From: Lewinellaceae bacterium
Lineage (GTDB): Bacteria; Bacteroidota; Bacteroidia; Chitinophagales; Saprospiraceae
Assembly (NCBI GenBank): GCA_016710765.1
Contig: JADJUJ010000008.1
Coordinates: 294,007 to 358,006, forward strand
Reading direction: 5' to 3'
DNA length: 64,000 nucleotides
This document shows, in pieces, positions 26,529 through 36,203 of the stretch; within the stretch, counting starts at the first letter, position 1; every line of letters starts with the position of its first letter. The notes beneath the pieces were generated by a model that worked only from the letters and a program-made list of their open reading frames with translations, searched no databases and was not told the origin of the DNA. The position numbers were made by a program, and so were the translations under genes.

Positions 26529-28043
26529 TTAATCCACCCACATTTGGATTTTAGACACCCCGTTTTCATACCGCACCACACACAAGCTGCCTTTCAGCGG
26601 CCTGGTGATTTTTCTGCCGAGCAAATCGTAATAGCCTGTTATGTTTTGTTGCCCGAATGGATTCGGCGAAAGGGTTCCACTCGAGGGGCAGGTGTTGTTT
26701 ACATCCACCACGACAAAGGGTTCTGACCCCAGCATGCCAACGCCATAGTTGGCCCAAACCTGATATGTGCCAGGCTGTGTGACCTGGATGGAGGTGCTGT
26801 TATCGCCAGTAGACCATGCATATTGGTCGAAACCAGCAGCAGCGCTTAGGGTAACCATTCCATTTTGTTGTTGGCATTGGATGGTGGGGCGCTGCTCCGG
26901 GTCGATGGTGAAATCGTATAAAAAAGAGCGGTAACTCATGAAACTGTCTTGAAAAAACAAAGCAGATGAAAGCGTCCCGTCGTCGTTTGTCAGCACGAAA
27001 CTGGGGTTTGGTCTGTAATTCAAGCCATAATTCACCAAATGCTGCCTTTCGGCGGTCGTCTGGTGGTTGCCCATGGCAGGGCTCAGAAAAGCAGGATTGT
27101 AAAGGTATTCCCAAACTTTTGTTGCCACCCAGTTGACAGTATCAAGTTCATATTCTACTGCCCTGGATCTGGGCACGGGAAATCCCAGGTTGCCATTGTC
27201 AAATATGCTGATGTTGCCGTTTGGTAGTCGTTGTACATCGTGCTGGCCACTGAAACCCGCATCATTGGAAAAAGTGAAACTGCTCTGTTTCCCTCCCAAT
27301 ATCCATTCAATGGCGCCTGTATTTCGGTTAATCTTGTACACAGCATTCATGTTTCTAAAAGAAAGCAGCAGCCCTTTATCGGTATCCTCAAAGATGGCGT
27401 TTCCATGGGCATAATCAAACGCATTTTCGGAATAGCCGTATTGTTCGTATGCAAGTGACGGGTGAATGTAATCATTGCTGTTCCATTGAAAAAGCAGCTC
27501 GTGGGCTGCACTGAACTCCTGTACTACAAAACCGATGGCGTTGGTTTGAGGGCTGCCTTGCATCCCATTGAAGAGATAGCCGCTAAGATCCATGATACTG
27601 TCTTTTATCCCGGAAACCAGGTAAGTTTGGTCCATCGATATCCCAAAATCATGTACATCCGGCATAACACCGTTCACGGTGGTGAAAATATCATAAGGTT
27701 GCAAATCTGCGGTCAACAAGGTAAACCTGATGTCGTTTGGATCCTGAAATTCGATAAATGCGAACAAATTCTGGGTTGTGAAATACTTGAAGTCAAGCAG
27801 GCTTGGAGCATCCACCAATTTGTACCAGAGCAGGTAACCATTATGGTCTAAAATCATGGCAGGCTTGGGCGTATTACTAGAGACAGCGCTTATGTTGAAC
27901 GGAGCTGTAAGGTAGTTGCCGTGATCAAGGCTGTCATACTGCACAAACTCATATACGGGAACATCGGCGGGAACAGGGCGGTTAAACATTTGCCCGGATA
28001 CGGGTACGGTACATACTAGGAGTAGAAAGCATATTTTATACAT
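26529..28043 (-). CDS. Arylsulfotransferase (ASST)-like secreted protein, T9SS substrate
   Basis: 504 residues with a signal peptide (MYKICFLLLVCTVPVSGQ). A beta-propeller of the ASST family spans about 40-370: AMILDHNGYLLWYK, MPDVHDFGISMDQTYLVSG, YAHGNAIFEDTDKGLLLSFRN, GAIEWILGGK and GQHDVQRLPNGNISIFDNG. His residues in VHDF, AHGN and GQHD match conserved ASST positions. A short Ig-like segment (YAWSTGDNSTSIQV) and a T9SS type A-like tail (LSPNPFGQQNITGYYDLLGRK) follow. ASST enzymes transfer sulfate from phenolic donors, but many Bacteroidota members are uncharacterised, so the activity is uncertain. Confidence 0.82.
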   Translation of the reverse strand: MYKICFLLLVCTVPVSGQMFNRPVPADVPVYEFVQYDSLDHGNYLTAPFNISAVSSNTPKPAMILDHNGYLLWYKLVDAPSLLDFKYFTTQNLFAFIEFQDPNDIRFTLLTADLQPYDIFTTVNGVMPDVHDFGISMDQTYLVSGIKDSIMDLSGYLFNGMQGSPQTNAIGFVVQEFSAAHELLFQWNSNDYIHPSLAYEQYGYSENAFDYAHGNAIFEDTDKGLLLSFRNMNAVYKINRNTGAIEWILGGKQSSFTFSNDAGFSGQHDVQRLPNGNISIFDNGNLGFPVPRSRAVEYELDTVNWVATKVWEYLYNPAFLSPAMGNHQTTAERQHLVNYGLNYRPNPSFVLTNDDGTLSSALFFQDSFMSYRSFLYDFTIDPEQRPTIQCQQQNGMVTLSAAAGFDQYAWSTGDNSTSIQVTQPGTYQVWANYGVGMLGSEPFVVVDVNNTCPSSGTLSPNPFGQQNITGYYDLLGRKITRPLKGSLCVVRYENGVSKIQMWVD

Positions 28044-28201
28044 GGAAGTGATCTTTTAAATTGCAGGCTTGTGCTGGAAACTGGCATGAATGCAGCTTGT
28101 TAGAGATGCAAACAAGCGCTAAAATTAGCAACATATCAGGGCTTTTCTAAGGTTTAGCCTAAAATGCTCATCCGTCGGGGTTATGCTTTGTGACGGGTGT
28201 T

Positions 28202-28222
28202 AAACCACTTTATTTCGAGTAC
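28202..28222 (+). repeat. Third partial copy of the 28.5-kb inverted repeat arm
   Basis: AAACCACTTTATTTCGAGTA matches the right arm at 28575-28595 (AAACCATTTTACTTCGAGTA) with two differences. It abuts the terminator at 28221. Confidence 0.55.
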
Positions 28223-28254
28223 AAAAAAGGCTATCCCGCCAATGCAGGATAGCC
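28221..28254 (-). terminator. Strong terminator for leftward transcription
   Basis: Perfect 8-bp stem GGCTATCC/GGATAGCC (28229-28236 and 28247-28254) with a 10-base loop. Read on the - strand it is followed by TTTTTTGT. The nearest - strand gene ends 430 bases upstream, at 28688. Confidence 0.7.
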
Positions 28255-28503
28255 ATGTTTTCATTTAAGATGTCAGGATTACTTCAAAGGGTTTTTACAA
28301 GTCTACAGGGTGGCATTTCTGCACATACCAACGGTACTGTAAACCTATATTTAGCCAATTGCAAAAAGGTAACCGCTGAAATGCAACAATTTTTAATTTT
28401 CTTTTAATTTGCCCTCAATTGGAAAGCGTGAAAGCAATATTTCCCGGATATACCATCGATAGGGCAATTTGCCTGGCGGATGAGTCCAATTTTATATTGC
28501 AAG

Positions 28504-28596
28504 TATACTCGAAGTAAAGTGGTTTGCGGAAATAATAACGCAGCCAAGAGGACTGAGGACAAGTGAGCATTCGCAAACCATTTTACTTCGAGTATA
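28504..28596. repeat. MITE-like inverted repeat
   Basis: 25-base arms (28504-28528 and 28572-28596) are complementary at 24 of 25 positions around a 43-base centre. No coding capacity. Together with the single arm at 28202 it looks like a small non-autonomous or REP-like element. Confidence 0.6.
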
Positions 28597-28687
28597 AATA
28601 GACAAACAGGGCATTCCAATCCAGGCACTATCATGCTTAGGAACGTGTCGGAAAGTTGTTTCCGACACGTTGCTTATTTGAACAATT

Positions 28688-29233
28688 TCAGCCTGCCTTG
28701 ATGAAGCGGGGCAGGTGCTCAAGGTCGGTGAGTAATTTGAGCGGGTCACTTGTTGTTTCGTGGATCGTGCACGATAAGGAGCCGTTTTGAAGTTTTAAGC
28801 TGGCGATGTTGTGTTGCGCCAATAGTTGGACCCAAAGACTGATTTCATCGTCCTGTACTGCAACGTTCTGTCGAAGATAGAAGGGCTTGGGAAATTTCCT
28901 TCGAAGCATTTTGGGCGTAAGTAATCGCCAAAACGCATTTTTTCCTATGGTTAAAGTTGGACTTTTGGGAAGGCCCGTTATCCGCAGCACGAGACCAGCA
29001 TATTCCGTCGAATTGACGGGTATGACAAGCCCGTTTTGGGTTCTTTGGAACTTCTCAAACCTGAAACGAATTCCCAGGCCGCTGCGTTCGGTGCTGCCTT
29101 CTATGTCAAACCCATAACTGTTGCAGTAGCCTGATAGTGCCATTGGCAAGGTGCTTAAGCGTTTTTCAAGCGACATACAATAGGCCTTGTTGGCCTGGAA
29201 AAAGGGAGAGGTGTTTTCTTCGTAGTCTATCAT
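28688..29233 (-). CDS. Hypothetical protein
   Basis: 181 residues from the ATG at 29233, 40 bases after the methyltransferase stop. The frame is open further upstream, but that part overlaps the methyltransferase gene. No signal peptide or membrane helix. Mixed alpha/beta character with GLGIRFRFEKFQRTQNGLVIPV and WVQLLAQHNIASLKLQNGSL. I do not recognise a family. It is likely co-transcribed with the methyltransferase. Confidence 0.6.
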   Translation of the reverse strand: MIDYEENTSPFFQANKAYCMSLEKRLSTLPMALSGYCNSYGFDIEGSTERSGLGIRFRFEKFQRTQNGLVIPVNSTEYAGLVLRITGLPKSPTLTIGKNAFWRLLTPKMLRRKFPKPFYLRQNVAVQDDEISLWVQLLAQHNIASLKLQNGSLSCTIHETTSDPLKLLTDLEHLPRFIKAG

Positions 29234-29273
29234 TTTGCTGCAAGTTTCTGGTGATAAAATCCCAAAAATGCGC

Positions 29274-29912
29274 TTACAGTTGCTTTGCCAGCAACACCAA
29301 ATCTGTGACTTCGGTTCCATCACCTGCTGGATATACCATGCGTTGTACATCCAACAATTGGAAATGGTTTTCTTCCAGTGCCGCCGTCAGGTAGTCCGCC
29401 TGGTGGAAGTACATGTACAATTGATCGGGGCCGCCGGAACTCGGACCTTTCAGGCCCGATTTGTTGTAATCGTCTTCCATGGTGCTCAGGTAAAGCAATC
29501 CTCCGGGCTGCAGCAGGTCAGCAGCGTCCTGAATCAATTGAATCGCTTCTTCTTTTGATAAATAAGGCAGGCCAAAGCCACACATAATACCTTCGTACTT
29601 TTGGTTCAGCGTTTTAATATTCCTGCAATCCAACAATTGGAAGGTAGCGTCTGGGTTGTTTTTGCGCGCCAGATCGATCATATTGGGCGCCAGATCGGTT
29701 CCCAGGATTTGGAAGTCCGGGCGTTTACTGAGCAGATAATCTGTGATGTTCCCAGGGCCGCAAGCAAGTTCCAGTATTTCGGCATTTTGCTTTTTAATGT
29801 TTTGGCAAAAAAGGTCAAAACTGTCGTGGTAAAGGCTCAGATCCCAGTATTTCTCCTGGTATGACTGTGCATGCTTGTTGAAAATGTGGATGGCCAATTG
29901 ATTTTTATCCAT
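29274..29912 (-). CDS. Class I SAM-dependent methyltransferase
   Basis: 212 residues from the ATG at 29912 (MDKNQLAIHIFNKHAQSYQEKY). SAM-binding motif I is ILELACGPGNITDYLL, motif II ILGTDLAPNMIDLARK, and a post-motif ATFQLLDCRNI is present. LLQPGGLLYLSTMEDD is the usual post-IV strand. The substrate cannot be told from sequence. The family resembles generic small-molecule methyltransferases. The longer upstream frame to 30014 overlaps the neighbouring gene and is not used. Confidence 0.85.
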   Translation of the reverse strand: MDKNQLAIHIFNKHAQSYQEKYWDLSLYHDSFDLFCQNIKKQNAEILELACGPGNITDYLLSKRPDFQILGTDLAPNMIDLARKNNPDATFQLLDCRNIKTLNQKYEGIMCGFGLPYLSKEEAIQLIQDAADLLQPGGLLYLSTMEDDYNKSGLKGPSSGGPDQLYMYFHQADYLTAALEENHFQLLDVQRMVYPAGDGTEVTDLVLLAKQL

Positions 29913-29953
29913 TTTCGCAGAATTGGCTGTTACGAGATGTTTTGGAATTGCAC

Positions 29954-30649
29954 TTATTTCCGTTTCGCCCTGATCCGGGTTAGCAAAAGCGCAATCACAA
30001 ACAGCAACAAGCATATTCCCAAAATAATTCCCAAAACTGATCTATCGCTTTCTGCTATTATTAACAATGCCTTGGTCCTATTTAATAATGATGGTTTGGC
30101 TTTTTGTTGGTAATGATGCTGCACAGCCTGTCTAAACTCTATTTTTAGTGTTGCTAACTGAGCCGTTTTTTGTGCTGTTTCAATCGATACCTGCTGTTTT
30201 TGCGCCTGGTATGATTTATCTATTTGCAAGTATTGCTGCTCTTTTCGTGCGCATTCACTCCCTCGTCCGAGTTGGCCGTTTCCGCAGGAGCCATCGCATG
30301 TACATCGATAGATTTGGTAGGTTTTTTCCCTTTGGTCAAACAAGGATTGCAATGCTGCCTTCTGGGATTCGATTGTCGAATGTATTTCTTGCAATGCTGG
30401 CGTAAATGCCAATACAACAGCGGCCAATTCCTTGCCTACCTTTTCATTTAATTGGTTTTCAGGTATTTGCAAAAGGCTGTCTGGTGGAATCTGAGACTTT
30501 ACTTGATCGGTTTTCAGGTAAGTACCCACCTCGTTGCTAAAAATAAAAACGCCAATGGTCATTCCGCACAGACATGCAAGCACCAGTGCAACCGCTATCC
30601 GGAAATACCAGGATTTGTATGCTAAAATGGGTGGTGGGGAAGTAGCCAT
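29954..30649 (-). CDS. Two-helix membrane protein with cysteine cluster (DUF4407-like)
   Basis: 231 residues. A transmembrane helix at about 15-38 (VALVLACLCGMTIGVFIF) and another at about 205-225 (LGIILGICLLLFVIALLL) flank a periplasmic or cytoplasmic coiled-coil region. In its middle sits a cysteine- and glycine-rich motif, YRCTCDGSCGNGQLGRGSEC. The layout resembles DUF4407 proteins, which have a Gly-rich motif between coiled coils. That resemblance is approximate and the function is unknown. Confidence 0.65.
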   Translation of the reverse strand: MATSPPPILAYKSWYFRIAVALVLACLCGMTIGVFIFSNEVGTYLKTDQVKSQIPPDSLLQIPENQLNEKVGKELAAVVLAFTPALQEIHSTIESQKAALQSLFDQREKTYQIYRCTCDGSCGNGQLGRGSECARKEQQYLQIDKSYQAQKQQVSIETAQKTAQLATLKIEFRQAVQHHYQQKAKPSLLNRTKALLIIAESDRSVLGIILGICLLLFVIALLLTRIRAKRK

Positions 30650-30823
30650 ATGACGGGCAAATTAAAAGATCCAGGCATTTGAGCACATTGTTTCAAATCC
30701 CAGCGTAAGTATTTGGTTTTGATTATGGCTCAAATTACCTATTTAAGGTCAGATTTGCCGAAAAATGACATCAAATTCTGAACGCTCTATTAATGCAGCA
30801 CCCAAAACCTGGTTTGTGGTTCC

Positions 30824-31600
30824 TTACCACAATTTAACCCCACCGGACAGATAATTGTCAGCCATTCTTTTCAACTGTCCCCAGGTAAAGCCGCAGGCGC
30901 CGCATTGGTAATAGGACATAATGTTCCCCAGGTCTGGAATATAATACTCACCATTGGCATCGGTACCGGGGTAAATAAAGCGACAGTCTTTAACGTAGTC
31001 CTCCATAGGGGCTAAGGCGATATAGGGGTCGGCAGGTGTATCGCAGATTTGGTCGCCTTCGGTTTCACAGTTGTCGCCATTGACAAGTTCGGTACCGTTT
31101 CCTGAAAAGGTATGGGCCAGTCCAAAAAGATGCCCCATTTCATGCGAAAGGGTACCAGCGCTAGCACAATTCTTGCGGATGATGATGCCGTTTCCGGTGG
31201 GGTCACTGATACCATTATACGCCATACCACAAAAATCGGGCAGCCAGGTAATGAAATAGATATTGACCCGGTAATCGTCGTGCCACAAGTTTCTGATTTC
31301 ATCGGCTTTTGCCGGAACGTCCATAATGTCGAACTGGAAATTATCGTGGTAGCGGAATTCACACACCTCAAAACTCACCCCAATTGGCTTAAAAAACTGG
31401 TTCATGCCATCTACTGCACTGTTGATACTGCCTTGTGAAATGAGGAATGTCCCGGTACTATCCTTGAAGATATGCGCTACAATAGTAAATTTTTTATTGA
31501 GGCAAGGCAGCGTTTCCTGCTGTGTAGTGTAACTTTGAGCAGAGAGCTGTGTGGAAAGGGCCAACGCAAGAACACCTGCGAGTAAGAAAAATCTGATCAT
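30824..31600 (-). CDS. Secreted M43 (pappalysin-like) metalloprotease
   Basis: 258 residues. A signal peptide (MIRFFLLAGVLALALSTQLSAQ) is followed by a metzincin domain with the zinc motif HEMGHLFGLAH (His153, His157, His163; Glu154 catalytic). The Cys-rich segment NCETEGDQICDTPADP is characteristic of M43 cytophagalysins. GACGFTWGQLKRM follows the active site. It lacks a T9SS tail, so secretion is predicted to stop at the periplasm or use another route. Divergent from the PKD gene at 31760. Confidence 0.87.
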   Translation of the reverse strand: MIRFFLLAGVLALALSTQLSAQSYTTQQETLPCLNKKFTIVAHIFKDSTGTFLISQGSINSAVDGMNQFFKPIGVSFEVCEFRYHDNFQFDIMDVPAKADEIRNLWHDDYRVNIYFITWLPDFCGMAYNGISDPTGNGIIIRKNCASAGTLSHEMGHLFGLAHTFSGNGTELVNGDNCETEGDQICDTPADPYIALAPMEDYVKDCRFIYPGTDANGEYYIPDLGNIMSYYQCGACGFTWGQLKRMADNYLSGGVKLW

Positions 31601-31759
31601 GGTTGAAATGGAGTGTTTTATGGTTTTTTGTTATACATGCTTGCCAAAAAGTGCTTCAATATTCAATTAAACATTGCTATTACGGAAGTTTCCTATTTAA
31701 AATTTATTTTCACATCCTTGAATTCCCAAGATATCACCAAAATTAACCAACTTTTCCCA

Positions 31760-34700
31760 ATGAAGATAACCCTAATCTCCATTTCGCTGCTTTTGTCGTT
31801 TGCCGCATTTTCACAAAGTTCCGACATCAATAAAGGCTGTGCGCCACTTGAAGTTCATTTTACCCCGCCAGCAGGTGCCACTACTTATTTCTGGGATTTT
31901 AAAGACGGCGGTTCTTCCAACTTGTCGAACCCAGCCAATATTTTCACCACTGCAGGTACTTACGACGTTGAGTTTCGCTTAACGCCGAATGGCCCTGTTC
32001 AAGGCATGGTCAGTATCACTGTTTGGCCAAAGCCAATAATCGAACTCAGTGCCGTGCCCGAATCGGGTTGTAAACCCTTGAATGTGCAGTTTTCCGACAA
32101 CACCGTTTTGGCTGGCGATGTACAGGTACTCAACCGGTTTTGGGTATTTGGTGACGGGTCCAGTGCCACTGGCAGTATATCGTTGGCACATGTATACAAT
32201 GCCGCTGGTATGTACAATGTCTCGCTTGAATTGCAAACAAACTACCCCTCCTGCAATATCACCCAGGTATTTACCAATGCCGTAAAGGTGAGCGACAAGC
32301 CGACGGTGGTGTTTAATACCATTCCTAATCCACCCACAGCCTGTGATACACCTTTTACCGTACAATTTGTCAACAATACGCTTCCGGTACAGGGCTATAC
32401 ATATCTCTGGAATTTTGGCAATGGCGAAAGTTCAACACTGCCAACACCTCCCAACATCACCTATACTACACTGGGTAATTTCACGGTTAGCTTGACGGTG
32501 TCGGACACACTGGGTTGTGCCGGCGTGGCCCAGCGCATTGTCCGGATAGGTAGGCCTACCGCTGCTTTTACAGTTGCGGATACTGCTTGTACAGGGGATG
32601 CAATTGTCTTGCAAAACAACTCCAGTGCAGGCAGTTATGCCTGGAGTTTTGGCACTTCCGGTATTCCAAGTACCTCAAATTTGCAAAACCCAACGGTGTT
32701 GTACAACAGTAAAGGGTTAAAAACCATAACCCTCACCGTGACCAATGCGGGTTGTGCCAGTACAGTGTCACACGATGTATTCATCGACGAAGCGGATGCC
32801 ACCTTTGTGGCTACCCCCACTTATGGCTGCAACAGCCCCACTTTGTTCCAGTTTCTGGCCAGTTCTCCGGATGCCAGTATGTGGAGTTGGCTGTTCAGCG
32901 ACAGCAGCACGGCGGTCATACCGAATCCATCCTATGTTTGGACCGATCCGGATACCACCGGTTATTCTCCCCATGGGGGCATTGCAGATACCGTTTTTCT
33001 CACCGTGACCAATCCTTCCGGTTGCATGGCCAGTAGTTTTTTGGTGGATACCGTGTGGCTGGTGAATGCCCGAACCCTTCCGGATGTTTCACACGGTTGT
33101 GCACCGTTGGATGTTGTTTTTGCCGACAGCAGTTCCTCTTTTGAACCCATCATTGAATGGACCTGGCTGTTTGGTGACGGCAGCGCCCCGGTAGTTCAAA
33201 ATAACAATAATAGCGTGCCGCATACCTTTACCGATCCTGGGGAATACGAGGTCATGCTGGTGGTGAAAAATGCCGTAGGTTGTATGGATACCTCCTTCGC
33301 GGTGCACATTGAAGTTGGGGAGCCTATTTTTGGTGATTTTGCAGCCGATAAACTGGAACTCTGCCCTGGCGATACGGTGCATTTTACGAGTTTGAACAAC
33401 GACCCCCGCATCGATGCCTGGCATTTCTCCTCCGATGATGACCGGCTATGGCATTGTTTTCAGGACCCCAATCCTTTTTGGGCGTACCACACCGCCGCAG
33501 GTATACAAGACGTATCGCTTACCCTGGAATACAATGGTTGTTTTCAAACAGTTACCAAACAAGACTACATCAATCTGAAGGGGCCCATCGCAAAACTCCA
33601 TTACAAGACAACCTGTGAGGATGAAACAACGTTTGAATTTACCAACCACAGCACGGGCGCTACTCAATACCTTTGGACACTGGGTGATGGCTACACCACC
33701 ACTGATCCGGAATTTACCCATGTTTTTTCGCAATTTGGCCCAACGCAGGTGATTTTGCAAGCTGAAAACCCGGGTAGTGGTTGTCCGGTTTCCTACGATA
33801 CTGCTACGGTATACCCTCTTTCTACCATTGCCTTTTGTGCTGTGCCAGAGGTAGTGTGTGCCGGACAAATGATTTCCCTCGCGGGCGGGCAATCCACCAA
33901 TGTCAATGCTGTCTGCTTTAAGGGTTATACCTGGTACTTCAAAAATTACCGGCCGATTCAGTCGGATCAACCTACGCTGGACATTAGTTTTGATATTCCT
34001 GGATATGAATCAATCCGCCTGGTAACGGAAGACATCAATGGGTGCAAAGACACCGTTTCGGGATATACCAATGTTTACGATCAAATGGCTGATTTTACTC
34101 TTAGCGACGATCTTATTTGTATTCCTGCCGAAGTGGGTTTTACGGATCTTAGCGTTGCAGATACTACCATTGTGTCCTGGCTATGGATGTTTGGCGATGG
34201 TGGCATCAGCCAGGACACCAACCCCGTGCATGTTTATACCACACCACCGCCCAACGATTCTTTCTATATTGTAAGCCTGACGATTACCGATGCAGCAGGC
34301 TGTACCGCCGAGCATAAGGATACCATTTTTTATTACAAACCCTTTAGCAATATCCTTTCCATTCCATCTCCGGCAAACCTTTGCGAGGGGCAATTGCTCC
34401 AACTGGCAGCCACTGACTTTACCATGGGCGGTTCCAGCCTAAGTTGGTCCTGGGACTTTGACAATGGGCTGGACAGTACCGGTCAGACGGTGCAAACTGT
34501 TTATCCGCAGCATGGCAGCTACACCGTTCATCTATCGTACGAAGAAAATGCTTCCGGTTGTTCTGGTGATACTATCCTTACGGTCAATGTTCAAAGTTAT
34601 CCGCAGGCAGCCTTTACCGCTAATGTGGATAGCCTCAACATCATTTGTTACCCACAAAACATGTTGTTTACCAATGCCAGCATCACCGATTATCCTTTGG

Positions 34701-36100
34701 CCATTCAGTGGAGTTTGGGCAACGGAGTGCAATCTACCGGTCAAACGGCAGCGACGGTTTTTCCTAAGGGGACCTTTACTGTATCCATGATTGCGGCTAC
34801 CAGTTACGGATGCGCCGATACGACCCAACACACTTACACTGTTGTTGGCCCGGAAGGTACCTTTACATTGGATCCCAGTTTTATTTGTCGCGGGGATAGT
34901 GTGTTGCTGAGCATCAAAGACACGGTAGATATCAGTTCCTTCTCCTGGTCGTTTGGCGACGGCACCACGCTGGACAATATGAGCCCGGTGTACCATGCTT
35001 ATCCATTTCAGCCGCCATCTGGCAGCACTTTGATAAAACTTATCCTGCGCGGTGAAGATGATGCCTGCAGTTTTGCGGTGGAGCAGCCGCTCAATTTTTC
35101 GCCTGTAAAGGCAGTTTTCAGCATCCAGGATACCAACCAGTGTCTGGGACTGGCACACCAGTTTTTGAGCACATCAACGGCTGCTGACAACCTGGAGTGG
35201 TATTTTGGAGACGGAGGCACTTCGGGTGCCATTTCACCCGCTCACCTGTTTACCGAAGCAGGTGAATACATGGTTACGTTGATCGCCACCGACCTTCCCC
35301 TGGGCTGCATGGACACCGCCACACAATTGGTTGAGGTTTTTGAATTGCCCAATATTGAGGCTTATGGTGACACCATTTGTCCCGGTGATACGGCCATCAT
35401 TGGTCTTACCATGCCGCAGACGCAATTTACCTACGTTTGGACGCCCTCCAATGTTATATTACCGCCCCAAAATGCGGGAACGATACGCGTATTGCCTACT
35501 GAAACTACAGAATTTACCGTTGTGGTAACCGACACCAGCGGCTGTGTCGGGTCCAGCACGGCCATGGTCATGGTGCCAGGCGCCTACACAGGCGCACAAA
35601 ACCTGGATACCTTGGTCGGGCAGCACACGATGGTTGAATTGCCGGTATCCATTGAATCGCCATTTACTTTTGTTTGGGAACCCTTTATGCCGGATGGCAA
35701 CCCACCGTTGGTGGCCGTTGGCGATACCTCGATGGAATTCAGCCTGGTGGTTGGTAATCCTTATGGTTGCCCGGAACAAAATTTCACCTTTACCCTTCGG
35801 GCTATTCCGGAAAAAGTTAAAGCGCCCAATGCTTTTACACCCGATGGGGATAGTGTAAACGATGTGTTCCGGTTGATCGCTGATGGCGAGCAGGAATTGG
35901 TTGAGGTGCAGGAACTGATTATTTATAACCGTTGGGGAGAGGAGGTTTACAAAGGCTCCGGAATGGTGGCGGCAACGGCCTGGAACGGTATGTTTAACGG
36001 CAAGCCAGCCCCGTCTGATGTTTATGTTTGGATGGCAACGGTGCGTTTTTTAACCGGAAAAGTGACCACGCTGCGGGGCGATTTGACGCTGATCCGATAG
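31760..36100 (+). CDS. Giant PKD-repeat surface protein with type B T9SS sorting domain
   Basis: 1,446 residues from the ATG at 31760, where a signal peptide begins (MKITLISISLLLSFAAFSQ); an upstream extension to 31613 has no such signal. About a dozen PKD-type beta-sandwich repeats of ~85-95 residues carry W-x-FGDG-type motifs (FWVFGDGSSATGS, WTWLFGDGSAPVV, WSFGDGTTLDN, WYFGDGGTSG). The last ~90 residues are a gliding-motility-associated (CHU_C) domain: APNAFTPDGDSVNDVF, IYNRWGEEVYKG and LTLIR. Probably a cell-surface adhesin or matrix protein. Cys pairs are frequent, fitting export. Confidence 0.87.
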   Translation: MKITLISISLLLSFAAFSQSSDINKGCAPLEVHFTPPAGATTYFWDFKDGGSSNLSNPANIFTTAGTYDVEFRLTPNGPVQGMVSITVWPKPIIELSAVPESGCKPLNVQFSDNTVLAGDVQVLNRFWVFGDGSSATGSISLAHVYNAAGMYNVSLELQTNYPSCNITQVFTNAVKVSDKPTVVFNTIPNPPTACDTPFTVQFVNNTLPVQGYTYLWNFGNGESSTLPTPPNITYTTLGNFTVSLTVSDTLGCAGVAQRIVRIGRPTAAFTVADTACTGDAIVLQNNSSAGSYAWSFGTSGIPSTSNLQNPTVLYNSKGLKTITLTVTNAGCASTVSHDVFIDEADATFVATPTYGCNSPTLFQFLASSPDASMWSWLFSDSSTAVIPNPSYVWTDPDTTGYSPHGGIADTVFLTVTNPSGCMASSFLVDTVWLVNARTLPDVSHGCAPLDVVFADSSSSFEPIIEWTWLFGDGSAPVVQNNNNSVPHTFTDPGEYEVMLVVKNAVGCMDTSFAVHIEVGEPIFGDFAADKLELCPGDTVHFTSLNNDPRIDAWHFSSDDDRLWHCFQDPNPFWAYHTAAGIQDVSLTLEYNGCFQTVTKQDYINLKGPIAKLHYKTTCEDETTFEFTNHSTGATQYLWTLGDGYTTTDPEFTHVFSQFGPTQVILQAENPGSGCPVSYDTATVYPLSTIAFCAVPEVVCAGQMISLAGGQSTNVNAVCFKGYTWYFKNYRPIQSDQPTLDISFDIPGYESIRLVTEDINGCKDTVSGYTNVYDQMADFTLSDDLICIPAEVGFTDLSVADTTIVSWLWMFGDGGISQDTNPVHVYTTPPPNDSFYIVSLTITDAAGCTAEHKDTIFYYKPFSNILSIPSPANLCEGQLLQLAATDFTMGGSSLSWSWDFDNGLDSTGQTVQTVYPQHGSYTVHLSYEENASGCSGDTILTVNVQSYPQAAFTANVDSLNIICYPQNMLFTNASITDYPLAIQWSLGNGVQSTGQTAATVFPKGTFTVSMIAATSYGCADTTQHTYTVVGPEGTFTLDPSFICRGDSVLLSIKDTVDISSFSWSFGDGTTLDNMSPVYHAYPFQPPSGSTLIKLILRGEDDACSFAVEQPLNFSPVKAVFSIQDTNQCLGLAHQFLSTSTAADNLEWYFGDGGTSGAISPAHLFTEAGEYMVTLIATDLPLGCMDTATQLVEVFELPNIEAYGDTICPGDTAIIGLTMPQTQFTYVWTPSNVILPPQNAGTIRVLPTETTEFTVVVTDTSGCVGSSTAMVMVPGAYTGAQNLDTLVGQHTMVELPVSIESPFTFVWEPFMPDGNPPLVAVGDTSMEFSLVVGNPYGCPEQNFTFTLRAIPEKVKAPNAFTPDGDSVNDVFRLIADGEQELVEVQELIIYNRWGEEVYKGSGMVAATAWNGMFNGKPAPSDVYVWMATVRFLTGKVTTLRGDLTLIR

Positions 36101-36203
36101 GGTTTTATGTCAGTTCATTGTGGACAGATTTAGCAGGGGAATCCAACAACCTCGGTTGTTTTTCCCACTGCGATGTCTATCTTTGGATCTTTGATCACCT
36201 GAA

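Larger units (their letters stand above)
28044..28687. other. Gene-poor 644-base stretch with repeats and a - strand terminator
   Basis: No convincing protein gene. It contains a repeated word (28202-28222, 28504-28528, 28572-28596) and a strong - strand terminator at 28221-28254 with no annotated gene just upstream of it. Short ORFs here run through the repeats and look non-coding. A small RNA or leader transcribed leftward is possible. Confidence 0.55.

Noticed and set aside
28261..28460. Short - strand frame ending in YRWYVQKCHPVDL
   Set aside because: Open for about 36 codons without a start codon or recognisable family; kept only as part of the possible small-RNA region.
28404..28634. 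76-aa - strand ORF in the repeat interval
   Set aside because: It runs through both arms of the inverted repeat and has no family-like features.
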